Below the pieces are notes generated by a model that was not told the DNA's origin, did no database searches, and saw only the letters and a program-made list of their open reading frames with translations. DNA of 64,000 nt. Origin: Paracoccaceae bacterium. Its GTDB lineage: Bacteria; Pseudomonadota; Alphaproteobacteria; Rhodobacterales; Rhodobacteraceae. This document shows positions 27,604 through 36,332 of the stretch, piece after piece (within the stretch, counting starts at the first letter, position 1; each line of letters begins with the position of its first letter). The position numbers and the translations under genes were made by a program. The stretch spans positions 1,054,001 through 1,118,000 of the forward strand of contig SDAL01000001.1 of assembly GCA_004153385.1 (NCBI GenBank). Reading direction: 5' to 3'.

Positions 27604-28449
27604 TCACCCGCGTTGGGACGGATGCCAGAATGTCAGCGTCTTCTCCAAAAGCGTGATCAGGCCGTAAAACCCTGTTCCTGAAAGCGCTGCCACAACAATC
27701 TCCGCCCAAACCAGCGGCATATCAAGCTGCCCGACCGCGGTAGAGATACGAAACCCCATCCCGCGGGTCGGAGAGCCGAAAAATTCCGCAACAATCGCGG
27801 CGATCAACGCAAGGGTCGTGGCGATTTTCAGACCGTTGAACAAAAACGGCATCGCCGCAGGCAGACGCAACTTGGCCAGCGTCTGCGCGTAACTTGCCGA
27901 ATAGCTGGCCATCAGGTCGCGCGCCAAAGGATCGCTCGCACGTAGGCCCGCCATCATGTTGATCAGCACCGGAAAAAAAACCGTCACGATCACAACAGCG
28001 GCTTTAGACTGCCAGTCAAAGCCGAACCACATGACGAAAATCGGCGCAATTCCGACAATCGGCAAGGCCGCCACGAAATTGCCCAGCGGCAGCAGGCCGC
28101 GTTGCAAAAATACCGAGCGGTCGATCCCGATTGCCAGAAGAACCGCCGCCGAACAGCCCATAATATAGCCCGATAACGCGCCTTTCAGGATGGTTTGCTG
28201 GAAATCGACCCACAGGATATGCGGCACCTCGCCAAATCGCTGGGCGATCTGGCTGGGGGCAGGCAAGATCACCGGATTGATCGCGAAACCACGCACCGCC
28301 CCTTCCCACAAAACAATCAGACCCAAGCCGAAAAGGGTTGGCACCATCAGGCGCGCCCATCGCTGGGTGGGCCATTTGCGCGCGATCAACAGATTAAGCC
28401 CGACCGTTACCGCCCAGAACGCGACGGCTGCCAGAAAGATACCCATCAT
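27604..28449 (-). CDS. ABC transporter permease (pyrimidine-type, second)
   Basis: 281 residues, with five to six membrane helices and the BPD_transp_1 EAA-like segment (SASYAQTLAKLRLPAAMPFLFNGLK). Start ATG 28449 overlaps the stop of the upstream permease gene (ATGA), so the two are coupled and probably form a heterodimer. It is the partner of the ATPase at 29397 and the binding protein at 26576. Confidence 0.9.
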   Translation of the reverse strand: MMGIFLAAVAFWAVTVGLNLLIARKWPTQRWARLMVPTLFGLGLIVLWEGAVRGFAINPVILPAPSQIAQRFGEVPHILWVDFQQTILKGALSGYIMGCSAAVLLAIGIDRSVFLQRGLLPLGNFVAALPIVGIAPIFVMWFGFDWQSKAAVVIVTVFFPVLINMMAGLRASDPLARDLMASYSASYAQTLAKLRLPAAMPFLFNGLKIATTLALIAAIVAEFFGSPTRGMGFRISTAVGQLDMPLVWAEIVVAALSGTGFYGLITLLEKTLTFWHPSQRG

Positions 28450-29309
28450 GCCAGCCCCATCCGTTTAAGCACACGCCGCTCGATCAGGCTGACAATGCCC
28501 ACCAGAGCCGCCGCCAGAATGGCTGCGGTAAATAGCGCGGCCCAGATCTGGATCGTCTGCCCGTGATAGCTGCCCTGAAGCAACCGTGCGCCAAGCCCCG
28601 CCATCGCCCCTGCAGGCAGTTCCGCCACGATGGTGCCCACAACACTCGCCGCCACACCCACCTTCAACGAGGCGAAAAGATACGGCATGGAGGATGGCAA
28701 GCGCAGACGCCAGAACACCGCAGCATCCGATGCGCCATAGGTTCGCAGCAGATCCAGCTGCATGGAATCGGGCGAGCGTAACCCCTTGACCATGCCCACA
28801 AGCACGGGGAAAAAGCTCAGGTAGGCGGCGATCAGCGCCTTTGGCACGACCCCCTTGATACCAAGTGAGGCCAGCACCACGATCACCATCGGCGCGATTG
28901 CGACAATCGGCACTGTCTGGCTGGCAATCGCCCATGGCATCACACTCATATCCATAGTGCGCGAATAGATGATTGTGACCGCAAGCAGGATGCCCGCGAC
29001 CGTGCCGATGACAAATCCCAGTGCCGTGACAGACAAGGTTATGCCCCCGTGCCAGACAAGCGAGCGACGCGAGGTGATTTTCTGGCCCGTGATCCCGTCC
29101 CACAGTCCGGCCAGCACCTGATGGGGCGCGGGCAGAACGGGGCGCGACTGCTCCATTGTCTGTGCGACCATGTCGCCCCAGCCAAGCGTTGTGCCCGCGC
29201 GCGCCGCCTGATCATAGGCCCATGGCGCATTCAGCCAGATAGCCGCACCGTACCAAAACAGCACAACCACAGCCAACACCGTCACTACCGGTAGGATGGT
29301 GTGTTTCAT
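28446..29309 (-). CDS. ABC transporter permease (pyrimidine-type, first)
   Basis: 287 residues. An N-terminal helix is followed by a periplasmic stretch and the transport core, with EAA-like GASDAAVFWRLRLPSSMPYLFASLK. The start at 29309 (MKHTILPVVTVL) is preceded by AAAGGG. It overlaps the next permease by four bases. The sequence resembles the SsuC/TauC/ThiX permease group used with NMT1/THI5-type binding proteins. Confidence 0.9.
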   Translation of the reverse strand: MKHTILPVVTVLAVVVLFWYGAAIWLNAPWAYDQAARAGTTLGWGDMVAQTMEQSRPVLPAPHQVLAGLWDGITGQKITSRRSLVWHGGITLSVTALGFVIGTVAGILLAVTIIYSRTMDMSVMPWAIASQTVPIVAIAPMVIVVLASLGIKGVVPKALIAAYLSFFPVLVGMVKGLRSPDSMQLDLLRTYGASDAAVFWRLRLPSSMPYLFASLKVGVAASVVGTIVAELPAGAMAGLGARLLQGSYHGQTIQIWAALFTAAILAAALVGIVSLIERRVLKRMGLA

Positions 29310-29396
29310 ATTGCGCCCTTTCGCGTCTGAAAGGCGGTCGGGCAGTGCGCACACGAAAGGTACCGATGCGCACGATACAGTCCCGATGCGATAGGG

Positions 29397-30173
29397 TTAC
29401 GTTCCATGGCCGGCCTCCAGTCCTGCGCGCACGCGTTGGGCCACGGCCAGAAACTCCGGCGTGTCACGGATCGACAGGGGGCGGTCTTTGGGCAAGGGGC
29501 TTTCGATCACATCCGTGATGCGGCCCGGGCGCGGGCTCATCACCACGATCTTTGTGGACAGATAGACGGCCTCGGGGATCGAATGGGTCACAAACCCGAT
29601 GGTTTTTCGCGTGCGCGCCCAAAGCGCAAGCAACTCCTCGTTCAATTTGTCACGCACGATCTCATCCAGCGCGCCAAAGGGCTCATCCATCAGCAGGATA
29701 TCGGCATCAAACGACAATGCCCGCGCGATCGACGCCCGTTGCTGCATGCCCCCCGACAACTGCCACGGATATTTCTTGCCGAACCCTTTCAGATCCACAA
29801 GATCAAGAACCTTTTCCACCCGCTCTTTCTGGGCCTGTTTGGTATAGTTCATAATTTCCAGTGGCAGCCGGATATTGCTGGCAATTGTACGCCATGGATA
29901 CAATCCCGGCGCCTGAAAAACATAGCCATACGAGCGGGCCTTACGTGCCTCCTCGGCACTGATGCTATTGACGTGCAAGTTGCCCGACGTCGGGGTTTCC
30001 AAGGCTGCGATACACCGCAGGAATGTTGTTTTACCGCAGCCCGATGGCCCGATAAACGATACAAACTCGCCGCGATTGATCGCCAGATTTACGTCTTTAA
30101 GCGCATGCACAGGGCCGTCATTGGTCTGGAATGTCAGGCTGACATCCTGGGCATGGATCACAGGTTTTTTCAC
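29397..30173 (-). CDS. ABC transporter ATP-binding protein
   Basis: 258 residues of the SsuB/TauB/ThiZ class. Walker A GPSGCGKTT is near residue 41, the signature LSGGMQQRASIARAL near 138, and Walker B ILLMDEPFGALDE near 160. GTG 30173 is the likely start: it has CTGGAG upstream and gives a protein of normal length, whereas an upstream ATG would add 28 residues without domain support. It couples ATP hydrolysis to the two permeases that follow on the same strand. Confidence 0.9.
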   Translation of the reverse strand: MKKPVIHAQDVSLTFQTNDGPVHALKDVNLAINRGEFVSFIGPSGCGKTTFLRCIAALETPTSGNLHVNSISAEEARKARSYGYVFQAPGLYPWRTIASNIRLPLEIMNYTKQAQKERVEKVLDLVDLKGFGKKYPWQLSGGMQQRASIARALSFDADILLMDEPFGALDEIVRDKLNEELLALWARTRKTIGFVTHSIPEAVYLSTKIVVMSPRPGRITDVIESPLPKDRPLSIRDTPEFLAVAQRVRAGLEAGHGT

Positions 30174-30286
30174 TCTGCTGGCTCCAGAACTTAATGGGGC
30201 GCATTCAGCGGCGCCCGGTCTCTTTGGCTGCGGTGGGATCGGGCGCGCATCGCACAATGCAGCGCCCGTACAAGATCAACGGCCGG

Positions 30287-31738
30287 TCAAACGCCGCTGG
30301 CCGGAATGCCGCTGCGTTCGATCGGACGCGGTGCGGTGAGTTGTTTCCATTTCGATAGCGACTGGCCCACAGGCGTGCCCGGCTTGCGGGAAACGAACTT
30401 ACCATGACCTTCGGGGGCGATCACCTCGCCCTCGCGCGCCGCCAATGTGCCGCGCGATAAGGTATAGCGCGGCAGACCCTTGATCGCCTTCCCCTCGAAC
30501 ACATTATAATCAATCGAGGAAACTTGCGACTTAGCCGAAATGACTTTTTCTGCGGTGGGGTCCCAAACGACCAGATCTGCGTCTGCGCCCACCAAAACAG
30601 CCCCTTTTTGTGGATACATGTTCATGATTTTGGCGATATTGGTGGAGGTCACGGCGACAAATTCGTTCATCGTGATCCGGCCCGTTTCAACGCCATAGGT
30701 CCACAGCAAGGGAAGGCGATCTTCCAGCCCGCCCGTGCCGTTGGGGATTTTCGTAAAATCGCCCACGCCATAACGTTTCTGGTCGGTGGTAAAGGCACAG
30801 TGATCGGTCGCCACACACGACAGGCTGCCCGAGGCAAGCCCGGCCCAGAGGCTGTCTTGATGTTGCTTGTTTCTGAACGGCGGGCTCATCACGCGACGCG
30901 CCGCATGATCCCAGTCCTTGTCGAAATATTCGCTTTCATCCAGCATCAGATGCTGGATCAAGGGCTCGCCATAAACACGTTTGCCATTCATCTTGGCGCG
31001 CCGGATCGCCTCGTGACTTTCTTCGCAAGAGGTGTGGACAACATAAAGTGGCACGCCCGCCATATCCGCGATCATGATGGCGCGATTGGTGGCCTCTCCC
31101 TCCACTTGGGTGGGACGGGAATAAGCATGGCCTTCGGGGCCGGTATTGCCCTCCGCCAGCAGTTTGGCCGACATTTCCGCCACCACATCACCGTTTTCGG
31201 CATGTACCATCGGAAGCGCGCCCAAAGCGGCGCAGCGTTTGAACGACGAAAACAACTCGTCGTCATTGACCATCAGCGCGCCCTTATAGGCCATGAAATG
31301 CTTGAACGAATTGATCCCGCGCTCTGTCACGGTCTGCATTTCGTTGAAAACCTGCTCGCTCCACCATGTGATCGCCATGTGGAAAGAATAGTCGCAATGC
31401 GCACGCGCTGCCTTATTGTCCCAAACCTTGAGCGCATCCAGCAGGCTTTGGCCCGGTTGCGGTAGTGCGAAATCGATCACCATCGTGGTACCACCTGCCA
31501 CCGCCGCGCGGGTGCCTGCATCGAAATCATCCGAAGAATAGGTGCCCATGAAGGGCATCTCCAGATGGGTATGCGGATCAATTCCGCCAGGCATGACATA
31601 GCAGCCCTCGGCCTCAAGGACCTTGTCGCCGGCCAGATCCGGCCCGATCTCGACAATCTTGCCGCCTTCGATTGCGACATCCGCCTTGTAGGTCAGATCC
31701 GCCGTTACCACCGTTCCGCCCTTGATTACCTGACGCAT
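30287..31738 (-). CDS. hydA: Dihydropyrimidinase
   Basis: Hydrolyses 5,6-dihydrouracil or dihydrothymine to N-carbamoyl-beta-alanine or N-carbamoyl-beta-aminoisobutyrate, the second step of reductive pyrimidine breakdown. It is 483 residues of the cyclic amidohydrolase family. Metal ligands are visible in HTHLEMPF, the carboxylated lysine in FMAYKGALM, HAENGD, HTSCEE and ATDHCAF. The start at 31738 has AGGGAG nine bases ahead. It lies between the carbamoyl-amidohydrolase and ABC transporter genes, all on the minus strand. Confidence 0.95.
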   Translation of the reverse strand: MRQVIKGGTVVTADLTYKADVAIEGGKIVEIGPDLAGDKVLEAEGCYVMPGGIDPHTHLEMPFMGTYSSDDFDAGTRAAVAGGTTMVIDFALPQPGQSLLDALKVWDNKAARAHCDYSFHMAITWWSEQVFNEMQTVTERGINSFKHFMAYKGALMVNDDELFSSFKRCAALGALPMVHAENGDVVAEMSAKLLAEGNTGPEGHAYSRPTQVEGEATNRAIMIADMAGVPLYVVHTSCEESHEAIRRAKMNGKRVYGEPLIQHLMLDESEYFDKDWDHAARRVMSPPFRNKQHQDSLWAGLASGSLSCVATDHCAFTTDQKRYGVGDFTKIPNGTGGLEDRLPLLWTYGVETGRITMNEFVAVTSTNIAKIMNMYPQKGAVLVGADADLVVWDPTAEKVISAKSQVSSIDYNVFEGKAIKGLPRYTLSRGTLAAREGEVIAPEGHGKFVSRKPGTPVGQSLSKWKQLTAPRPIERSGIPASGV

Positions 31739-31870
31739 AGTAATGTCTCCCTGCTGAAATTCCGATTGGCAGATCATTGGTGCATGCAGCACAGCCCGCC
31801 ATTATCGCGTAATAAAGTTCTGGGCTGCGGCGCACGTCTTGGGTGCGTCACAGCCGGATGGGTTAGGTCT

Positions 31871-33121
31871 TCACTCTACGATCTGGGCGCGTTGCAACAC
31901 GGCATGACACAGCACATCGGTGCCGGCAGTGGCCCAGTCCTTGCTGATCTCCTCGGCCTCGTTATGCGAGATGCCGTTCACACACGGACACATGATCATC
32001 GTGGCAGGTGCAACCTGTGCCGCCCAGCACGCATCATGGCCTGCGCCCGACACGATATCCAGATGGCTATAGCCCAGCCGCTCTGCCGCATCGCGCACGG
32101 TGGTAACCAGATCGCCGTCAAACGTGACCGGATCGAAATGGCCCACGGCCTCGATGGTGCAGCCGACCTCCAGGGCCTTGCAAATCTCTTGCGCACGCGC
32201 CTCGATATCAGCGCGCATCCGGTTGAGTTTGTCCAGATCGGGAGTACGGATATCAACAGTGAATACGACCGACCCGGGCAGCACATTGCGCGAATTGGGG
32301 GTAAAAGTCATTTGCCCAACCCCGCCCACGGCATTGGGCTGGTTGTCCATTGCCACCTCTTCGACCATCTCCAGAATGCGCGCCATTGCCAGACCCGCAT
32401 TCACACGCATCGCCATCGGGGTGGAGCCGGTATGGGCCTCCCGTCCGGTCAGCGTAAATTCCAGCCACCACAACCCTTGGCAATGGGTGACCACGCCGAT
32501 GTCCTTGCCCTCGGCCTCAAGGATCGGGCCCTGTTCGATGTGCAACTCGTAATAGGCCGCCATCTTGCGCGCGCCAGGTTCCTCGTCGCCTTTCCAGCCG
32601 ATGCGTTCCAGCTCCTCGCCATAGGTTTTACCATCCAGATCTTGGCGGGAATAGGCATGCTCCAGACTGTGCTGGCCGGCGAATACACCCGAGGCCAGCA
32701 TGGCGGGCGCAAATCGCGCACCTTCTTCATTGGCCCAGTTCGTGACGACAATCGGATGCTTGGTCTTGATGCCCAGATCATTGAGCGTGCGCACCGCCTC
32801 CAACGCCCCAAGCACCCCCAGCACGCCGTCATATTTGCCACCTGTGGGCTGTGTGTCCAGATGGCTGCCGACGTAGACAGGGTCTGCATCCGGGTCTTCG
32901 CCCGCGCGGGTCGCAAACATCGTGCCCATCTTGTCCACGCCCATGCTCAGGCCAGCGGCCTCGCACCATGTCTGGAACAAATGCCTGCCTTCGCTATCGG
33001 CATCTGTCAGGGTCTGACGGTTATTTCCCCCTGCAATCCCGGGCCCGATTTCCGCCATCTCCATCAACGATTGCCAAAGACGGTCAGGATTGATGCGAAG
33101 GTTTTGTGCGGATGCGGGCAT
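31871..33121 (-). CDS. M20 Zn amidohydrolase, probably N-carbamoyl-beta-alanine amidohydrolase
   Basis: A 416-residue member of the M20 carbamoylase group (HyuC/PydC/AllC). Metal-binding motifs are GSHLDTQPTGGKYDG and NEEGARF, and the dimerisation-domain segment GREAHTGSTPM is present. Because the adjacent gene is dihydropyrimidinase, the third step of pyrimidine degradation is the best call: N-carbamoyl-beta-alanine to beta-alanine, CO2 and NH3. AllC-type allantoate amidohydrolase is the main alternative, and the purine cluster at 48000-51300 lacks that enzyme. ATG 33121 has AAGGAG eight bases ahead, and a RutR-like operator lies 59-74 bases upstream. Confidence 0.9.
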   Translation of the reverse strand: MPASAQNLRINPDRLWQSLMEMAEIGPGIAGGNNRQTLTDADSEGRHLFQTWCEAAGLSMGVDKMGTMFATRAGEDPDADPVYVGSHLDTQPTGGKYDGVLGVLGALEAVRTLNDLGIKTKHPIVVTNWANEEGARFAPAMLASGVFAGQHSLEHAYSRQDLDGKTYGEELERIGWKGDEEPGARKMAAYYELHIEQGPILEAEGKDIGVVTHCQGLWWLEFTLTGREAHTGSTPMAMRVNAGLAMARILEMVEEVAMDNQPNAVGGVGQMTFTPNSRNVLPGSVVFTVDIRTPDLDKLNRMRADIEARAQEICKALEVGCTIEAVGHFDPVTFDGDLVTTVRDAAERLGYSHLDIVSGAGHDACWAAQVAPATMIMCPCVNGISHNEAEEISKDWATAGTDVLCHAVLQRAQIVE

Positions 33122-33642
33122 GATGAAATCTCCTTGTCGGCTACCAGAATGATTGCCGTGGCAATTTGGTGGCGATAATCTGACCATCTGGTCAAGATTA
33201 TCCGGCCACGAGCAGCGCAACCGGTCAAGAACCGCATCAAGTCAAGCCTAAGAAAACTGAATTTGGCGGTGAATAGCGCATAAAAAATGGGCGAACACCG
33301 CTGAACGCGCCCTGTTTATCACAGCCGGTCACATCTTTTCGTGCAGCGCCGCCGCCATAGAATCTCGTAAAATGAAGCGCTTCAGGCGGGAATCCGGTCG
33401 CGGATCAGGGCGCAAAGCATCAGGAATTGATCCGGAAAAGCGAATGGGCAAGCCACCAAGCGGCAGGCACAGTGTCAGCACAATTATTGGCAAGGCTCTG
33501 TCGGATAAAGTAAGGTCAGGCGCCGTGTCGGCTGCCGAAAAAAGCAGCGCGGGGCATCCTCGCCCGCGACTGCCAACCACGCTGACACATATGACCAAAC
33601 GCGCACTGCCCGCCTTGGATCATCTGAAGACGGCGTCAGGGT
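33122..33642. other. Long intergenic region upstream of the pyrimidine operon
   Basis: 521 bases without a credible gene. The right half shows short open frames on both strands that lack ribosome-binding sites. The left end carries the RutR-like palindrome. No transposon remnant, tRNA or repeat is seen. Confidence 0.5.
33174..33202 (-). promoter_or_regulatory. RutR-type operator, extended palindrome
   Basis: The core TGACCA-TC-TGGTCA (33181-33194) is a perfect inverted repeat. With one flanking base each side it matches the E. coli RutR consensus TTGACCA-NN-TGGTCAA at every defined position but one. The symmetry extends outward: GATAATC at 33174-33180 and its reverse complement GATTATC at 33196-33202. 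It lies just upstream of the amidohydrolase-dihydropyrimidinase-ABC transporter run, and a RutR-like gene is 1.2 kb away. Confidence 0.8.
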
Positions 33643-34332
33643 TTAACGGGTCAGATCTAGACTATGATCGCCCGCACTGGGCATCTTGGTGTAGCCCGAA
33701 CCGTTGGAAACAGGATCGCCCCCGATGCTTGGGCCCATGGCTACAGCATCGGCTGGCTGATCCTGCGCCTGTTCGGAGGGGATTTCGTCTGAAGCGACCG
33801 CAGCGTTAGCACCGGCCACAATGCCCACATCCGCCGTCGCCGTCTCATCGCCAACCGGATCACGCGTGGATGCCGGTTGCACGGATTGGGGCAGCTCTGT
33901 CTCAGCAGGCGGCACGCGGTCGCCCACACGAAACTGCGCGGCCTGCTGCTGCAACATTGTTACCACAAAGGTAGGGGGCGGCCCGGCCGGCACAGCCAGA
34001 ATATCGATATCCGAAAGATCTTCGCCACCGGCCGTTATCGCGCCTCTGTTTATCGGGCTGTCGCTGTTTCGGGCATCGGTTTCTGGACGGGCACGGCCTG
34101 TTGCGCCCTGCCTTGGGTCTTCGGACGCCCCGTTATCAGGCATACCCGACGACGGATGGCGCGTGGATTGCCCCTGCCCCGATTGCGACCCCACATTCGC
34201 ACCGGCGCCACTTTGGGATCGTGCCGTGCCGGCGACCGCCTCCACAGTGGTGGCGGGGGCCGCTTTGGGCGACACGAGCGGCGATGCTGTTGGCCAGACA
34301 AGCGGAGGTATCAGCCCTGCAATATGATCCAC
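33643..34332 (-). CDS. Hypothetical low-complexity protein
   Basis: 229 residues, rich in Ala, Pro, Gly, Ser and Asp, with no signal peptide or membrane helix; predicted largely disordered. The only ordered-looking segment is LAVPAGPPPTFVVTMLQQQAAQF at about 110-135. GTG 34332 is preceded by GGAGAGGA at good spacing, which makes translation likely. It sits alone between rutR and the pyrimidine operon on the same strand. I do not recognise a family. Confidence 0.55.
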   Translation of the reverse strand: MDHIAGLIPPLVWPTASPLVSPKAAPATTVEAVAGTARSQSGAGANVGSQSGQGQSTRHPSSGMPDNGASEDPRQGATGRARPETDARNSDSPINRGAITAGGEDLSDIDILAVPAGPPPTFVVTMLQQQAAQFRVGDRVPPAETELPQSVQPASTRDPVGDETATADVGIVAGANAAVASDEIPSEQAQDQPADAVAMGPSIGGDPVSNGSGYTKMPSAGDHSLDLTR

Positions 34333-34425
34333 TGTCCTCTCCTCTCTGGCAAAAACTCCACGTCTACCAGCTTGCGCCGCAAACCTTACCCAAGCCTTAA
34401 CGTGCGAGCAAAGCGCAAAGCATCC

Positions 34426-35097
34426 TTAATGCGCAGCGTCGTCCACAGGTTTCAATAACCTTGAAAACAGCTCCTCCAGAAACCCTTCCGCCTCTTGGAA
34501 CGGATCGCGGTCAGGGCCCAGAACACTGCGCACCTGAACCTCGAAATCAGCATAGTGCTGTGTCAACGCCCAGATGCTGAAGATCAGGTGATAGGGGTCG
34601 ATATCGGCGATCTTGCCGCTCGCACTCCAATGTCTGATCACCTTCGCCTTCGCATCCACCAGAGTTTTCAGATCACCGCGGATACCGTCCAGAAACCGTG
34701 GTGCGCCTTGCAAAACCTCATTGGCGAAAAGCCGAGATTCCCGAGGCATCTGGCGCGACATTTCCAGTTTGCGCCGCATATAGCCCATCAGTTCGGCCTG
34801 CGGCACCCCACCGGGATCGACCGCATGCAAAGGGGCAAGCCAGATTTCCATAAGGCCGGACAGCAGCTCGATATGGATGGCCTCTTTCGAGGCGAAATAA
34901 TACAGAAGGTTGGGCTTGGACAGGCCCGAAGATTGCGCAATCTGGTCCAGTGTCGCACCCCGAAACCCGTTTTGCGAAAACACGTCCAGTGCGGCCTCCA
35001 AAATCGCGCTGCGGTTGCGGCGCTGGATGCGCGTCATGGGTTTGCCAACCGCATTTTCCGTCGCGGCCTCAACAGGGGTCTTTGAACGATCAACCAC
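34426..35097 (-). CDS. rutR: RutR-like TetR-family regulator of pyrimidine utilisation
   Basis: About 223 residues. The helix-turn-helix (FRGATLDQIAQSSGLSKPNL) is followed by a C-terminal ligand domain that resembles E. coli RutR along its length, for example LLYYFASKEA, EIWLAPLHA, KLEMSR, ESRLFANEVLQGAP and DPYHLIFSIWALTQHYADF. RutR binds uracil or thymine and then leaves DNA. GTG 35097 is the likely start (purine-rich AAAAGAG upstream). A RutR-type operator stands before the pyrimidine operon nearby. Two palindromes lie upstream of this gene and may serve its own regulation. Confidence 0.9.
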   Translation of the reverse strand: MVDRSKTPVEAATENAVGKPMTRIQRRNRSAILEAALDVFSQNGFRGATLDQIAQSSGLSKPNLLYYFASKEAIHIELLSGLMEIWLAPLHAVDPGGVPQAELMGYMRRKLEMSRQMPRESRLFANEVLQGAPRFLDGIRGDLKTLVDAKAKVIRHWSASGKIADIDPYHLIFSIWALTQHYADFEVQVRSVLGPDRDPFQEAEGFLEELFSRLLKPVDDAAH

Positions 35098-35135
35098 TGA
35101 ATTCTCTTTTCTTGCAACACATCCGGTCCCCGAAA

Positions 35136-35198
35136 TTATCACGCTTTGATAAAAACAGCCATAAGCGGGCGGCGTTTAATAGATTGCGCTATGCGCAA
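35136..35198. promoter_or_regulatory. Two palindromes upstream of rutR
   Basis: TTATCA-CGCTT-TGATAA (35136-35152) and TTGCGC-TAT-GCGCAA (35184-35198) are perfect inverted repeats between divergently arranged rutR and the secreted-protein gene. Neither matches the RutR consensus. They are candidate operators for these two genes. Confidence 0.4.
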
Positions 35199-35315
35199 AA
35201 CTTACCGTGAACTGGCCCGCATTGATTAGATTTCGGATCGCTTTAGTTTATGATTGCACAGCACAGCTTTCCGTTTTTTCTTCCGCGCAGATGCGCCTTA
35301 ACTCCGGTGATCTTG

Positions 35316-36260
35316 ATGAAACCCGTTTTCGTGACAGCCGTCGCGCTTCTGGCGATTGTTCCACTTGTTACGCCGCACCCTGCCCATGCCGAATTGCAAA
35401 GCTGCCAGACCTCCATCGGCGGTGATCTGGTGCAGTTCAAATATGATGCGGACAACCCTGAATTGGGCGATGGACCAGGATTGAAGGCGCGTATCTTCGG
35501 CAACCGGGGCGAGGTGACTTGCCCCGGCCTTGTAACCTTGCGCGCGCTGACCCCAGAGCTGGACGATGCGGGCCGCGCCCCGTTCTGTTTGCAATGGGAC
35601 AAAAAGGACGAGACCTATCTGGGATATGCCCAAGGCGAACGCGACGGGTTTGGCCATTGCGTGACGCCCTCGCGTAGTTTTTGCGAGCGGGTCAACGGTT
35701 CGGCCAAGGCGGCTGTACAAATGACAAACAACGCCGACGGGTTTGCCAATGATGTGGCAGGCAACGTGGTCGGCGATAAATTCGGCTCGATCGTGGTGAA
35801 GACGACGGGCCAGAAACTGTTCGACCGGATGCAGGATGCGGGGCTTGCAGCGCTTGCGGCCTCCTCTCCTGCAGGTCTGGCGGCAGTTGCGGTCACGGCT
35901 GTGGCCGTGGGCGGCGCGGTCTATGTATGCTCGGATGACGGGGCACAAGGCGCTGATATGGAAGGGCAAACCAACCGCCTACCCGAAGGTGCGACGGTAG
36001 ATGACGGAGCCGATCTTCTGGGGGCCGATCTGCCGCGCAACACCGACCCCGAGGCCGTCACTCCGCCCGTGTCGCAAGATGTCATTGAAAAACCCCTCGC
36101 AGATCCCGCACCGCCCCCACAGGCCGATCAGCAAACTGTCCCGCAAGACAGGACCCCGCAAGGGCCTGCACCGGAAACGGACATCCCCGCCGCAAAAGCA
36201 GCCCCATCCGCCACCGATCCGGATCCTGCGCCACAGTCACCGCCTGCAGCAGAAAACTGA
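35316..36260 (+). CDS. Uncharacterised secreted protein with Pro-rich tail
   Basis: 314 residues. The signal peptide is residues 1-27 (hydrophobic core, cleavage at AHA-ELQS). The mature N-terminal part has several cysteines (SCQTS, VTCPG, PFCLQ, HCVTP, SFCERV), suggesting disulfides in the periplasm. A hydrophobic Ala/Val stretch lies around 195-215 (AAVAVTAVAVGGAVYVC). The last 80 residues are Pro/Ala/Asp-rich and probably disordered. I recognise no family. It lies between rutR and preA but is on the opposite strand to the pyrimidine genes, and its function is unknown. Confidence 0.75.
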   Translation: MKPVFVTAVALLAIVPLVTPHPAHAELQSCQTSIGGDLVQFKYDADNPELGDGPGLKARIFGNRGEVTCPGLVTLRALTPELDDAGRAPFCLQWDKKDETYLGYAQGERDGFGHCVTPSRSFCERVNGSAKAAVQMTNNADGFANDVAGNVVGDKFGSIVVKTTGQKLFDRMQDAGLAALAASSPAGLAAVAVTAVAVGGAVYVCSDDGAQGADMEGQTNRLPEGATVDDGADLLGADLPRNTDPEAVTPPVSQDVIEKPLADPAPPPQADQQTVPQDRTPQGPAPETDIPAAKAAPSATDPDPAPQSPPAAEN

Positions 36261-36269
36261 GCCTTGGCG

Positions 36270-36323
36270 CAATGTCCGCCCACGGGGCGGACATTGGAAT
36301 GTGTCACGCCCCTTTTCAGGGGC
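36270..36323. terminator. Tandem hairpins between secreted-protein gene and preA
   Basis: A 12-bp perfect stem (36270-36281 with 36285-36296, loop ACG) is followed by GCCCC-TTTTCA-GGGGC (36308-36323). It lies between convergent gene ends and probably terminates both directions. Confidence 0.7.
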
Positions 36324-36332
36324 TGCGCCCCG

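Noticed and set aside
30274-30290. TTGACC-like partial palindrome after hydA as a second RutR site
   Set aside because: Only one half matches the RutR consensus and it lies at a gene end, not before a promoter.
31565-33178. A 537-codon open frame antisense to hydA and the amidohydrolase gene
   Set aside because: Spans two genes and their gap on the opposite strand with no ribosome-binding site or domain.
33372-33809. Plus-strand frame in the intergenic region near the pyrimidine operon
   Set aside because: No Shine-Dalgarno, no domain, and its end runs into the opposite-strand hypothetical gene.
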